DNA of 64,000 bases, from the NCBI RefSeq assembly GCF_021582895.2, contig NZ_CP091139.2:992001-1056000 (forward strand), written 5' to 3'. Numbering within the stretch: position 1 is the first letter of the stretch; each line of letters opens with the position of its first letter. The notes beneath the pieces were generated by a model. That model was not told the DNA's origin. It ran no database searches and worked only from the letters and a program-made list of their open reading frames with translations. This DNA is from Microbacterium elymi (GTDB taxonomy: Bacteria; Actinomycetota; Actinomycetes; Actinomycetales; Microbacteriaceae). Position numbers and translations under genes: made by a program. Below, one piece after another: positions 11,381-21,722 of the stretch.

Positions 11381-14300
11381 TCAGTTGCCGTTATCGGCAG
11401 GTGGGTCTGTGGGGTCAGCGGGAGGCGGATTGTTAGGCGTGCAGGTGCCGCTGAACCGCATGGGCTGCGCCGGCGCATCGAGATCCCAGCCCGTCGGCGA
11501 CCAGTCGAGCGTCGCCCTGCCCGATACGGAGACGGCCCCAATGGGAACCGTGCCGTCCGAGGGTGAGTCGAGTACGTTGCCATCGGCGTCCTGATACTCC
11601 ACCTGACTCGGAGCAGCGGAGATTCGTGCACCGACCTTCTGCGAATTCACGGAGGAATGACCGACAACGAACGTCTCGCCACCAGCGCACTTCTCGACGT
11701 TCCAGTCGGCCCACACCTGGTACGGGGCGCTGCCTGAGGAAGGTCCAACCGCGACCTTGTCTCCGTCGAATGGACCCCACCGGTACCAAACTTGAATGCC
11801 GGGATCCCGATCGAAGATCGATGTCGGATACCCGCTCATCTCGACATCTGCCCATGCCGGCTTCTGATCCGTGCCGCTCGTAGGCTTCGTCTCGATCTTC
11901 CACTCCGCCCGACCACTGGCCAGGTCGGGCTTGGCCGCCACCGTGAACGTGTACCCCTGCGGGGTCGGGACGCCGTTCGTCGGCTTGACCACCACCTGCT
12001 GAGTCGTCTCGGTGCGTCCGAAGGACTGGCCGTCGAACCACGACTCCGCGCACAGCCGATAGGTGGGCGAGTCGCCCACCCGCGCGGTGAAGGTCTCCTC
12101 GATCGACGCGGCGGTGCCGATGTCGGTCACCCGGCACGCCGATCCCGCCTCAGCGATGCCCAGCCGCAGCGTGGATCCGCTGCCGTTGCGTGTCGCCGAG
12201 CCCTGCATGACGATCGTCGCCGTGCCGTCGCTGTTGATGGACTGGCTCTTCACCGTGAGCGTCGCATCCTTGGGCGCGCCGACGCCGTTCGCCGTCGTCG
12301 AGATGGCTTGGCCGGTCGTCGAGCCGTCGAAGCCGGGCGGCAGCGAGAAGCGCGAGTACGGCGTCGCGGTCAGGCGCGAGGCCGAGTTCGTGGCGATGCG
12401 GTAGGTCGGGACGGTGAGGGATGTCTGGCCCGGCGGCAGCGGCACGTCCACGGTCTCGCCGGCCTCGCTGCTCAGCCGCACGCCGGCGGTCTGGCTCGGG
12501 TCGAGTCCGTCGACCCGCACCGAGACGACGCCTCCGTCGCCGGAAGACGTGGGCACCGGCGCCGCGCTCAGGCCGGTCGGCGTCGCGGGGGCGTCATAGG
12601 CCCAGGCGACCGTGCTGGCGGAACCGCTGGACTCCCCCACCCGGTTGACCGCGTTGGCGGTGTAGGTCCGCTGCTCGCCGTTGGGCGCGGAGATCACCGG
12701 ACACGTGCCGTCCGGCGTGCAGCGGGCGACCACCTGACCCTGATAGCGGATGACGAACCCGGTCAGCGCCGGGTAGGCCAGCCGTGCGGGTCCGGCATCC
12801 ACCCGGAGCGTGACCTGCCCGCTGTCGTAGCCGGACTGCACCAGGGCGGTCGGCGCCTTCGGGAATCCCTGCAGGTCGAGCAGGACCTGTCCGTCCCGGT
12901 CGCCGGCCGTCTTCCGCCCCTGGGCATCGCGGACCGAGAACGAGGCGGTGCATGTCTGACCCGGGGCATCCTTGCCCCACGCGGCGCGCACGTGCGCGGC
13001 ATCCTGCACCGCGAATGTGACCCCGGTGCACGTGCCCGCGTCGCGCACGTCGGTGAGGGCCAGCGGCGTGCCCGGCAGCGGGTTCACCTCGCCGGACGCG
13101 CCGATCACATCGACGGTGCACGAGGAGCCGTCCGCCTGAGAGCATGTGGTGGTCACCGTCCCGGCCCGCGGCAGCGTGCTGGGGACGGCACCGACCCGCA
13201 GGATCAGGCGGGCCGGCGCGACACCGGGATGGCTGGTGACATCGATGACCGCCACCTCTTCGGAGCCGGTGGGCGCGTCATCCGCCCCGGTGACGGTCAG
13301 CGTGCTCCCGTCCTGGACGACGGTGAAATCGCTCCCCGTGTACGACGCGCGGTAGACGATGTGGTCCCAGTCGGTGCGCCCCTGCCAGGTCGTCATCGTC
13401 CGCAGGTCGTAGGTGGTGGACGCGCCGGGGCTCACCGTGATCGACGCCGAGGCGAGCTCGGGCACCGGGTCGAGGGCGGTGACGGTGATCGGCACGGACA
13501 GGAACGTCCAGTCCTTCTGCCCGGCCAGCCGCACCGGCACGACACACGCGTCCCGCCAGGGCGCGCCGGCGCCCGCGTCGTACCGCACCTTCGTGCCGGA
13601 CTCGCGGGTGCACGCCGCTTCCTTCCGCGACGTGGACACGCTCAGGTCCGGGCCCACCTCGAGGGTGGCCCCGGTGGGCATGCTCACCAGGTCGGCCATG
13701 TCCCATGTCACCGAATCGCTCTCGGTCACCCGCTGCGCCGACACGTCCGGCTTCAGCGTGAGCGACAGATCGTTCAGCCCGGGGATGCGCAGGAACCCGT
13801 ACGAGGTCACCTCGTCGCCGGCGGCGGTGGTGCCGGTCAGCGAGAAGGGGATGATCCGGGACCGCTCGGGCACGTCGCCGAAGATCCGGTTGCCCTGCAC
13901 GTGCACCCCGGGCACCGTGCCCCACAGGTCCAGCTTGAGGTCGGCGACGTCGCCGCCGGTCCAGGACACGTTGCCGGTGACGACATCCACCCCGGACGGG
14001 AAGCTCTCGCGGGTCGCGGCGGTGAGCACGGTGTCGGTGACGACCGGATAGTCCGGCACCGCGTCGCGGACGATTCGGACCACGATCAGGCCGCGCCCGG
14101 TGTTGCCGGTGCTGCTGGTCACGTCATACAGGAACGACACCGTGCCGGGGGTGGTGCCGGCACTGATCTGCACCTGCGCGTCCGTGGTGGCGGTGATCAT
14201 GCGCTGCAGGCGCGCGAACTCGGGGTTCTCGCTGCCGTCCAGGAGGGTCTGCACCGCGTCCGGACGGATGTCGGTGAGCTTCAGCGTGCCGCCGGAGGGG

Positions 14301-17300
14301 TCCACGTCGTTGGCCAGCGGGTTGATCCGCACGGAGTTGTCGGCGCCGACCTGCGAGCTGCACGTAGTCGGTGAACGTGACCGGACTGGGGTTGGCCTGC
14401 TCGTCGAGCACGCCCACGCGCACGGTGGCGATGCCGGTCGCCCCGAACGCATCCGCCACGCGGAAGGTGAACGAGACCTGCCCGTGGAAGCCGGGGACGC
14501 TCGCGTAGACGATCGATTCGCCGTCCGGCGAGATGGTCGCCGAGCCGCTGCGCGGCTGCGTGACGATCCGGTCCAGGCTCACGTCGTCGCCGTCGGGGTC
14601 GACGCCGAACGAGCGGAACGGGATGCTGGTGCTCTGCCCGGTCAGCACTCGGCCCTCCAGCGTGCGCGGCCGGGGGCGCGGTTGGACTGGTCGGCGATCA
14701 CCTTCACCCGCACCACCGCGGTGTCGGCCAGCGACGGCGAGCCGGCGGTGTACACCGAGTATTCGATCCGGTAGTCGCCCGGGGCGGACGGTGCGAGGTA
14801 GCGCAGCTTGCGTCCCGAGGCGAACGCCAGCGCGCCCCGGGCAGAGGACTGCACGGACGCGGGGTTGAGGATGATGGTGCCGCCGGCGGCGGCCACGTCG
14901 TTGTCCAGGACCGGGATGTCGACCTGAGCGCCGGCGCGGACGACGACCGCGTCGTCCACTGCGATCGGGGCCAGGTCGGACGGCGACGGCAGCAGGTACA
15001 CCGTCGCCTCGCCGCTGATCTGCGAGCCGGCGTCGTTCGTGCCGTCCGAGACCGTGTAGCGGATGGTGCCGAGGCGGCCGGGCGACCCGTCGGCCGTGCT
15101 GCCGGACACGCGCAGGTAGTTCTGGCCCACGACATCCACCGACATCGTCGCCCCCGAGGCGGCCGACGGCTGGACGTCGCTGAGCAGCAGCACCCGCCGG
15201 GTGGGGTTGCTGACCGCGGTGAACACGTCGAGCGTGACATCCTGCTCGGATGCACGAAGGCCACGACCGGGGCGGTGGCCAGCTGGGCGGGGGCATCTTC
15301 GGGCAGCACGGTGATGCGGGCGGTGGCCGAGGCCTCGCTGATGCCGTCGGTCACCGTGTAGGCGACGCGATAGACGCCGGGCTTGCCGGCGCTGAAGTCG
15401 AACGTGGTCCCGCCCGAGCCGGCGACCGCCTCGGCGGCGGCCTCGTCCAGCACGCGCACCGAGGTCAGCGACAGGCGCCCCTGCGTGCCCGAGACATGTT
15501 CGCCGACATCGACGGTCAGGCCGCTGCCCTGCGTCTCGATCAGGGTGAACGATTCGGCGCTGAGCTTCGGCTTGGGTGAGATGCGGACGGTGAGCGTGCG
15601 GCTGGTGGTGGCGCCGCGGACGTCCCCGACCACGACCTTCAGCTGTGCGATCTGCGGATCGCGCTCGGACGCGTCGGAATGCTGGTAGACCACATCGCCC
15701 GCGGGGGTGACGCCGACCGCGCCCGCCCCGCTCTGATCGGTGGCCGACAGCAGCATCAGCGGGTCGCCATCGGGGTCGACCCATCCGTTGAGCACGGGGA
15801 TCGTGACCGTGCCGCCGGGGGCCACCTGCGGCGACGGCCACGCCGCGAGGCATCCGCTCACTCCGCACCATTTGGGCGCGGCGTTGGCACTGTCCGGCGA
15901 GACCGTGAGCGTCACGGTCACCGGTGCGGAGTAGAGGCCATCGGGGGCGGTGCCGTCGGTGACCCGGTAGCGGAACGTGGCCGAGCCGGCCGCGTCGGCA
16001 GCCACGTGCACGGCCAGTCGCTGCCCGTTGTCGGTCAGCGACAGCGAGCCGAAGCCGGGATCCAGTCCGCTGACGCTGGACGGATCGATGCTGAGCACGT
16101 CCTCGTTCGGGTCGTGGTCATTGAGCAGGACCGGCAGGCTGGCGAGGCTCCCCGCGCGCACGCCGAACGCGTCCGGCTCGGCCACCGGCGGCTTCGGGTC
16201 GATCACCACCTGCGCCCGCTCATCGCTGGGCGCGGTCTCGGGGGCGGTGCGGTCATCGAGCGACCAGTCCTGGCTGGAGGGCAGGAGCGCGGAGGTGTGG
16301 GCGTTCCACACCCAGCCGCTGCGGGTGTCGTTGATGATCAGGCCCGCCCCGGTGCCGGTGAAGACCGGACGCCGCTCGTCGGCGAGCGATTTGTCGGCGT
16401 AGTCCAGGTCGCTCTGGCCGGCATCCGAGTTCCAGGCCGTGCCGCCGTCGGCACCGAGCCAGGCCGCGAAGACGACGCCGTCGTCGACGACGGGGCGCGC
16501 CGGGGTGCCCAGATCGCGGGTCGAGCCCCCGACCACGCGCTCGGGGGCCGATCCGTCGGCGGGCAGCCGCACCAGCCCGGTGTCGTCGGCGAGCCAGGCC
16601 GCATCGCCGGTGGCCTGCGCGCGACCATAGGCGACATCGCCGACGAGCGTGATCTTGTGCGTGGCCGTGTCGCCGCGGCGCCATACCGTGCCGCTGTCCG
16701 GCGCGATCAGGAACCAGGTGCCATCCACCGCGGTCAGGCCGACCGCGGCATCCGCCGCCGGCCCGTCCACCGGATCGCGGCCGAGCACGGCGCCGTCCGT
16801 GATGCGGTAGCGCACCACCATGCGCGCGGCCTTCGAATACGCGAACACCACGCCCGCGCCGTCCACCGCGATCGCCCGGGCGCTGAACGGCGTCTCGCCC
16901 TGCGCCGCCTCGTCGCCGTCCGGGGTCTTCGCCGGGTTGGGGTCGACGAGCACGGCGTCGCCGCCGGACAGAGTGCCGGCGTAGACCGCACCGGCATCGG
17001 TCCGGTAGGCGACGAAGTCCCCCGACACCGCCGCTTCGACGGTGCCGGCCGGGGTGGAGGGGATTCGCGCAGCGTCGCGTCGTCGAGGTCGGCCGGCAGC
17101 GCCGCGTCGATCCGGGTGAGCTTGCCGTACGACTCGGAGAACAGGAAAGCGTCCTGGCCGGTCTGCGCGACCGCTGACGGGTTGGAGACGCTTGCGCACC
17201 GTGTCCAGCTCGCCGATGGCGGTGTTCACCCGCGCGTACCGGCGCCCGTCGCCGGTCTGCAGCGCCCAGACCGAGCTGTTCTCTGGCGGCGTGGAGCGGG

Positions 17301-17394
17301 CGTCCAGCCCCGGCCACACGATGCTGATCGTGACGATGGACGCCGCCACCGCGGCGACGGCGACGATCGTCGCGATCAGCGAGCGGCGGCGCAC
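11381..17394 (-). CDS. Very large exported Ig/cadherin-like and fibronectin III repeat protein
   Basis: About 2004 residues after correction. Start GTG at 17392-17394 (RRRSLIATIVAVAAVAASIV), an N-terminal signal or anchor helix. Residues ~35-400 look like a WD/propeller-type repeat (VWALQTGDGRRY, YRTDAGAVYAGTL, TWFLIAPDSGTVW). Then come tandem Ig/cadherin-like modules marked by VLLNDHDPNEDVLS, NGWVDPDGDPLML, VLDNDVAAAGG, FGVDPDGDDVSL and LANDVDPSGGTL, followed by FN3-like modules (PTALVQSGYDSGQVTL, PATPTGLSAAPVP). The tail is PPADPTDPPADNGN; no sortase LPXTG signal is seen. Breaks: near 17181, 17068, 15250, 14664 and 14350. Likely a cell-surface adhesin or envelope scaffold served by the cluster kinase and MoxR module; ligand unknown. 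Confidence 0.85.
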
Positions 17395-17395
17395 C

Positions 17396-18529
17396 TCAGC
17401 CCCCGGTCCCGGCCAGCACGGCCCAGATCACGAGGACGGCGGCGGCGCCGGCGATGGCGGCCACGAGGATCCACGGCCAGACCCGTCGCCGGACCGAGGT
17501 CGTCGGGGCGGAGATGTCCGCGTCCTCGTCCCGGGCGCGCGAGATCAGCGGCGGCGGCTCGGTCGTGCGACGACGCGAGTCGTGCGGCACCGACGAGATC
17601 GCGGGCCCGCGGGCCGCGGCATCCGCGAAGTCGACCGTCTGATCGCCGGGCACCCATTCGTCCTCGGCCACCTCGAGCGGCGTCGGCGGGAAGCCCATGC
17701 CGTGCTGCGCGTCGCGCAGCGCCTGCGCGAACGCGAGTGCGCTCGGATAGCGGTCCTGCGGCTCGCGCGCCATCGCCACGGCCAGGACGTTCTGCACCCC
17801 GGCGGGCACGTCGGGCCGCGACATCCGCGGGAAGTCCGCCCGCAGGATGCGGCGGCGCAGGTGCTCGCGGGTGTTCTGGCCCGGCTCGGGCCGCTCGAAC
17901 GGACTGTAGCCGGCCAGCAGCGAGTACACGGTCGCGCCCAGGCCCCAGACCTCGCTGGCGACCGTGCCGGCCGTCTGCTCGGCCACGACCTCGGGTGCGC
18001 TCCAGGGCACGCTCATGGCGAGGACCTCCTCGCCGCCGGGGGCGAGCGAGGACGAGATGCCGAAGTCGGCCAGCACCGGGGTGCCGAAGGTGGTGATGAG
18101 GATGTTGCTGGGCTTGACATCGCGGTGCACCAGGCCCGCGCGGTGCGCCGACTCCAGGGCGCTGGCCATCTTCACGCCGATGGTGAGGGCCTCGTCGACC
18201 GGCATGCGCTCCTGGCGGTAGCGCTTGGCCAGCGAACCCGGGCAGTACTCCATCACGATGTACGGGCGGCCGTCGGCCGAGATGCCGGCCTGATAGACCG
18301 TGACGATCGACGGGTGCGCAGACAGGTGGGCGAGCACGTCGGCCTCGGCGTTGAACATGCGCAGCATGTCGGTGTCGTGCACGCCGGCCGGCAGCACCTT
18401 GACCGCGACCTGGCGCCGGGGCATGTCCTGGGCATACAGGAACACGTCGGCGAATCCGCCCGAACCGAGCGGACGCACATAGGCCAGGCCGGGAAGCACG
18501 GGCGGCGTCGAAGGCAGGCGCTTCGGCAT
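17396..18529 (-). CDS. Membrane-anchored Ser/Thr protein kinase (PknB-like catalytic domain)
   Basis: 377 residues from ATG at 18527-18529 (PKRLPSTPPVLPGLAY); the frame is open further upstream only because the flanking repeats are GC-rich. Kinase landmarks: GSGGFADVFLY loop, AVKVL lysine, HRDVKPSN catalytic loop, LADFGIS and SAPEV. The domain covers about residues 15-270, then a linker rich in Thr/Ser and one helix near residues 350-372 (WPWILVAAIAGAAAVLV), leaving almost no extracellular part. PASTA domains are absent, unlike PknB. It heads the cluster; its stop lies within 3 bases of the giant protein's start, so they should be co-expressed. Likely substrates are the FHA-cluster proteins (inference). 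Confidence 0.92.
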   Translation of the reverse strand: MPKRLPSTPPVLPGLAYVRPLGSGGFADVFLYAQDMPRRQVAVKVLPAGVHDTDMLRMFNAEADVLAHLSAHPSIVTVYQAGISADGRPYIVMEYCPGSLAKRYRQERMPVDEALTIGVKMASALESAHRAGLVHRDVKPSNILITTFGTPVLADFGISSSLAPGGEEVLAMSVPWSAPEVVAEQTAGTVASEVWGLGATVYSLLAGYSPFERPEPGQNTREHLRRRILRADFPRMSRPDVPAGVQNVLAVAMAREPQDRYPSALAFAQALRDAQHGMGFPPTPLEVAEDEWVPGDQTVDFADAAARGPAISSVPHDSRRRTTEPPPLISRARDEDADISAPTTSVRRRVWPWILVAAIAGAAAVLVIWAVLAGTGG

Positions 18530-18700
18530 CCCGGACCCCCATCCGCTGCTTCTTCGCGCTCTGAGTCGACAGGCCATCCCGCGCGGCGCGCAGACAGCGG
18601 TCAGGCCTGGTAATGGTAGCAAATCGCGGACCGGGGTCGTGCCGCGGCCCACCCGCTCGCTCCGCCACTGCCGCGCTGCCGCGCTGCCGCGACTCGCCCG

Positions 18701-18800
18701 GTTGCGCGACATCCCCTGCGGTCGCGCGAGATCGCCCGGCTTGCGCGACATCCCCGCGGTCGCGCGAGATCGCCCGGCTTGCGCGACATCCCCGCGGTCG
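18701..18800. repeat. 38-bp tandem repeat, about 2.6 copies, upstream of the kinase
   Basis: Units at 18701-18740, 18741-18778 and a partial at 18779-18800, each beginning TTGCGCGACATCCCC and containing GGTCGCGCGAGATCGC; the first has an extra T. The unit contains the self-complementary word TCGCGCGA. It lies in the 365-base gap before the kinase start, next to the palindrome at 18803. The rest of that gap (18530-18700 and 18879-18894) shows nothing recognisable. Confidence 0.85.
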
Positions 18801-18802
18801 TT

Positions 18803-18878
18803 GAAATCGTACGATCTGGCCGAGTGCACATCAATTTTGGCCAGGTTTCATGTGCAGCCGGCCACATCGTACGATTTC
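18803..18878. repeat. Dispersed palindrome, family A, copy 1
   Basis: Imperfect inverted repeat of about 76 bases. Both ends carry GAAATCGTACGAT or its complement, and the inner arms read GGCCGAGTGCACATCA and TCATGTGCAGCCGGCC around a short loop. A second, almost perfect copy is at 44648-44724. It lies after the stop of the 18895 gene and upstream of the kinase. Could be a transcription terminator, a protein-binding site or a REP-like element. Confidence 0.85.
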
Positions 18879-18894
18879 GAGGGGAAGGGCGGGG

Positions 18895-19563
18895 TCAGTC
18901 TGAGGGGTCGAAGGGCGAGTCCAGCGACCGGGTGAGCTCGTCCAGCAGCGCCGCGACCTGCGGCTCGACGTACTCGGTCACGGCGGCCTGGATGCGCAGC
19001 CGGTGGCTGAGGAGGATCGAGCAGACCTCGCGGCCGATCATGTTCGCGTATTCGTCGGCCAGGCCGACCTCCTGGCGCAGCGCCGCCTTGGCCTCGTCGC
19101 TGAGCGGCGGCAGCGCCGGCACACCGGCATCCGCCTCATCGGCCATCCCCGACAGCGTGAACAGGAACGGCGCCCCGGGCTTGCGGCTCAGGATCCAGCG
19201 GCATCCCCTCGAACTCCGGATCCAGACCCTCCATCGGGCGATAGCTGCGCGCACGATTGCGCGCGGCCTGCTGATCGAGCTCCCCTGCAGCATCGGCAGA
19301 TTCCGGGCCGTGTACTCGGCCACCGACTGGTCGATGATCGCCTTCACCCGCGTGGACAGCCCGTGCTGGACCGCATGCGGCACGTCCGCACCGAGTCCCG
19401 CCGCCGACAGCACCGGCGAACCCAGACACCGCCGGCACACGGCGACCCGGCCGCGATGCGTGGCCGGCTCCCAGCGCGGCAGCCACCGCAGCCAGGCGTC
19501 GACAGCCTGGCTCACCTGGGTCTCGAGCGATCGCTCCACGCACACCACCGTAACGCGCAGCAT
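18895..19563 (-). CDS. Conserved-looking hypothetical protein with a CxxC motif
   Basis: Not recognised. About 222 residues, start ATG at 19561-19563. A CRRC pair near residue 43 could bind a metal. The middle only reads sensibly if two compensating errors are corrected: a lost base near 19283 and an extra base near 19207. With them, the segment becomes QGELDQQAARNRARSY...EFEGMRWILSRKPG and joins the downstream frame LFTLSGMADEA. The C-terminal half is acidic and helical (LSDEAKAALRQEVGLADEYAN). It sits downstream of two membrane-protein genes on the same strand, 30 bases away, and may be co-transcribed. Confidence 0.6.
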   Translation of the reverse strand: MLRVTVVCVERSLETQVSQAVDAWLRWLPRWEPATHRGRVAVCRRCLGSPVLSAAGLGADVPHAVQHGLSTRVKAIIDQSVAEYTARNLPMLQGSSISRPRAIVRAAIARWRVWIRSSRGCRWILSRKPGAPFLFTLSGMADEADAGVPALPPLSDEAKAALRQEVGLADEYANMIGREVCSILLSHRLRIQAAVTEYVEPQVAALLDELTRSLDSPFDPSD

Positions 19564-19593
19564 CCGCTCATCGGCGTCTTTTCGCCGCGTTCA

Positions 19594-20100
19594 TCAGGGC
19601 GATTCGTCGTCTTCCCAGGGCCATCGCGGCCGTCCACCGCGACTTCGGGCCAACGCGACCCCGCCCCAGCCCGCCACCAGAGCCGCGCCGGCGACGACGA
19701 AGATGAAGCCTCCCGTCACCAGCCGTTCGACGACGGATGCCGGGAGCACGACGTCGCCGGTCTGCACAGCGCCGGCCACCCACACGGCCGCCAGGTAGAC
19801 GATCGTGCACGCCGCCGCCGCCCAGACGCCGGCCCAGAAGGAGGGGCGCGGCTGGCGCAGCGCCGCCCACAGCACCAGCGCGAACGCAACGATCGCGGCG
19901 ACCACTCCCGCCACTCCCGGGAACTGCCCGAAGCCCGGCGCCGAGATCACATCGCGCCCGGTCAGCAGGCTCGTGCCTCCCAGTCCGCCGATCACCAGCG
20001 CACCGAACAGGACCGTCGCGAACGCCAGCGCGATCAGCGGCGGAACCCCGCCGCCCGACGGGGTCGGTGCGCGACCGGGTCCGCCCGGCGCCCCGGACAT
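19594..20100 (-). CDS. Small integral membrane protein
   Basis: 168 residues, unbroken. After a Gly/Pro-rich N-terminus come four predicted membrane helices (PPLIALAFATVLFGALVIGG; VAGVVAAIVAFALVLWAAL; AACTIVYLAAVWVAGAV; GGFIFVVAGAALVAGWGG) and a charged WPWEDDESP tail. The start is 3 bases after the stop of the upstream membrane-protein gene, so the pair is probably translated together. No known family is recognised. Confidence 0.8.
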   Translation of the reverse strand: MSGAPGGPGRAPTPSGGGVPPLIALAFATVLFGALVIGGLGGTSLLTGRDVISAPGFGQFPGVAGVVAAIVAFALVLWAALRQPRPSFWAGVWAAAACTIVYLAAVWVAGAVQTGDVVLPASVVERLVTGGFIFVVAGAALVAGWGGVALARSRGGRPRWPWEDDESP

Positions 20101-20103
20101 GAC

Positions 20104-21145
20104 TCAGTCGGCCAGCTGGGGCCCTGCCTCGAGGGTCCGCTCGTACTCGCGGCGCGACTCGATGTTCAACTCGGTCATCCGCTTGCCGCGGGCGGCGATC
20201 CACGCCGAGAACCAGATCGTCAGCTCGCGCGCGATCACCAGCGCCGCGATGGCGAGCGGGGCGAACAGCTGATCCTGCACGATCTGGGCACCCTGCTGGG
20301 CAGTGATCATCCAGAACTGCGCCTCGAACAGCTGTCCGAGCAGGTGCCCGCCGTACGCGGCGAGGCCGACCAGCAGGCCGAGGATCACCCACACGCCCCA
20401 GCGGCCGCGGTTGATGATCGCGCCCAGCAGCCAGAACGCGAGGAAGAACACCGCGGTCGGAACCCACAGGCCCCACGTGGTCAGCTCGCCGGACAGCCAC
20501 GAGCCGACCTTGTCGCCGGTGAGGTCGCCGGTGACCAGGCCGATCGCCAGACCGGCGGCCAGATACAGCACCGCGAAGCAGATCGCGGCGATGATGCCGA
20601 TGCCGCCGGCCGCAGCGCGGTTGCCGCGTGGCCGCGGCTCTTCCGGCGCCTGCACGAAGATCGGCTGCGGCTTGCCGCGGCTGGGGCTGCTGCCGAGTCG
20701 GCACGGCGGCCGGTGCGACGTACGCGGGTTCGACCGGGCAGCGGATGCCTCGTCCACCGCGGTCGTGGAAGGTTCGGCATTGTCCCCGCCCGCGGGCCGG
20801 TCGGCTGCCGCGGCACGGTCGGCTGCCGAGCACGGTCGGCTGCCGAGCACGGTCGGCTGCCGCGGCGTCGGCAGCGTCGGCGCGGGTGTCTCCCGCGGCG
20901 TGGGCATCGTTCAACTCAGGGGTGGCGAATGCGGACTCGTCGGCGTCGGCGGACGCAGCATCCGCTTCCGGCGCCGCGGGCTGCCGCGCTGCGGCCTCGT
21001 CGGCAGACGCATTCTGCTCCTCGATCGTCGGGTTGCGGCGTGCCGCCTCGGCCTCTGCCAGCCCTTCGTGCGCCTGGCCCACCACATCGGCGACGGGCGT
21101 CGGCTCCTCGACGGGCTCGCCCATGGGCTCCCGGGGATCACTCAT
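20104..21145 (-). CDS. Membrane protein with long acidic/Ala-rich N-terminal region
   Basis: Start ATG at 21143-21145 (SDPREPMGEPVEEP) with AGGAGT six bases upstream; a GTG 15 bases earlier is less likely. The first ~110 residues are Ala/Asp/Glu-rich. A repeated block around 20820-20850, GCAGCCGACCGTGCT three times, has lost bases and breaks the frame; further slips lie at about 20680-20750. The C-terminal ~190 residues hold four helices (GIGIIAAICFAVLYLAAGL; WVPTAVFFLAFWLLGAI; WGVWVILGLLVGLAAYG; LFAPLAIAALVIA) and end LEAGPQLAD. Function unknown. The exact N-terminal sequence cannot be read until the repeat block is resolved. Confidence 0.7.
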
Positions 21146-21272
21146 CGCAGGACTCCTCACATGGGGACGGTCCCCTGTCTACGAGGCTACCGTCGCCCAC
21201 CACGCGCGTCCCGGAACCGTGTCGCCGTGTCTGAAATGCGGTCGGGCCCGGCGGTCGGACGCGGTGCAGGTC

Positions 21273-21701
21273 GCTCGCGCTGTCGAAATCAGCATCCGCG
21301 CCCATAAAGAACGAGCGCGGAAGCGGAAAACGGTAGCGCGAGCAGTCACGGGGCCCGAGACGCGCAGAAGCGCGAGCCGAAGCGAGGGACCACCACCAGT
21401 CGCCAGAGTGCCAGCACGGCCGGGCGCGCTCCAGTCGAGCGCGAACTGGCGCTAACCGTTCGCGCTGTCGAAATCAGCATCCGCGCCCATAACGAACGGG
21501 CGCGGAAGCGGAAAACGGTAGCGCGAGCAGTCACGGGGCCCGAGACGCGCAGAAGCGAGGGACCACCACCAGTCGCCAGAGTGCCAGCACGGCCGGGCGC
21601 GCTCCAGTCGAGCGCGAACTGGCGCTAACCGTTCGCGCTGTCGAAATCAGCATCCGCGCCCATAACGAACGGGCGCGGAAGCGGAAAACGGTAGCGCGAG
21701 C
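21273..21701. repeat. Tandem array of three family-B palindromes with ~173-185 bp period
   Basis: Copies at 21273-21343, 21459-21528 and 21632-21701. Each starts TCGCGCTGTCGAAATC and ends GGAAAACGGTAGCGCGA; the outer stem is TCGCGCT/AGCGCGA and the inner stem CGCGCCC/GGGCGCG. Between them the spacer, containing GGGACCACCACCAGTCGCC, is also repeated, so a ~173-bp unit has been duplicated; the first spacer has 12 extra bases. A fourth palindrome is at 62641-62709. The array fills most of the 577-base gap between two minus-strand genes; no coding signal is seen in it. Confidence 0.9.
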
Positions 21702-21722
21702 CGGATGCCGAGACCCGGCGCG

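Noticed and set aside
11792..14374. 860-codon plus-strand open frame
   Set aside because: It is the antisense shadow of the Ig/FN3 protein gene, caused by high third-position GC; its translation is Arg/Gly/His-rich and shows no domain.
18701..18800. CRISPR array
   Set aside because: Units are contiguous with no unique spacers, fewer than three copies, and no cas genes are nearby.
18530..18829. 100-residue N-terminal extension of the Ser/Thr kinase
   Set aside because: The extra frame runs through the tandem repeat and palindrome and reads as repeated DLARPQGMSRN-type peptide; the kinase fold starts properly from ATG at 18527-18529.
19003..21234. Long plus-strand gene across 19003-21234
   Set aside because: It is antisense to three minus-strand genes with membrane helices and normal starts, and is Arg/Gln/His-rich without domains.
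21273..21701. Insertion sequence or CRISPR-like array
   Set aside because: No transposase frame and the spacers are themselves repeats of each other; best described as a duplicated palindromic unit.
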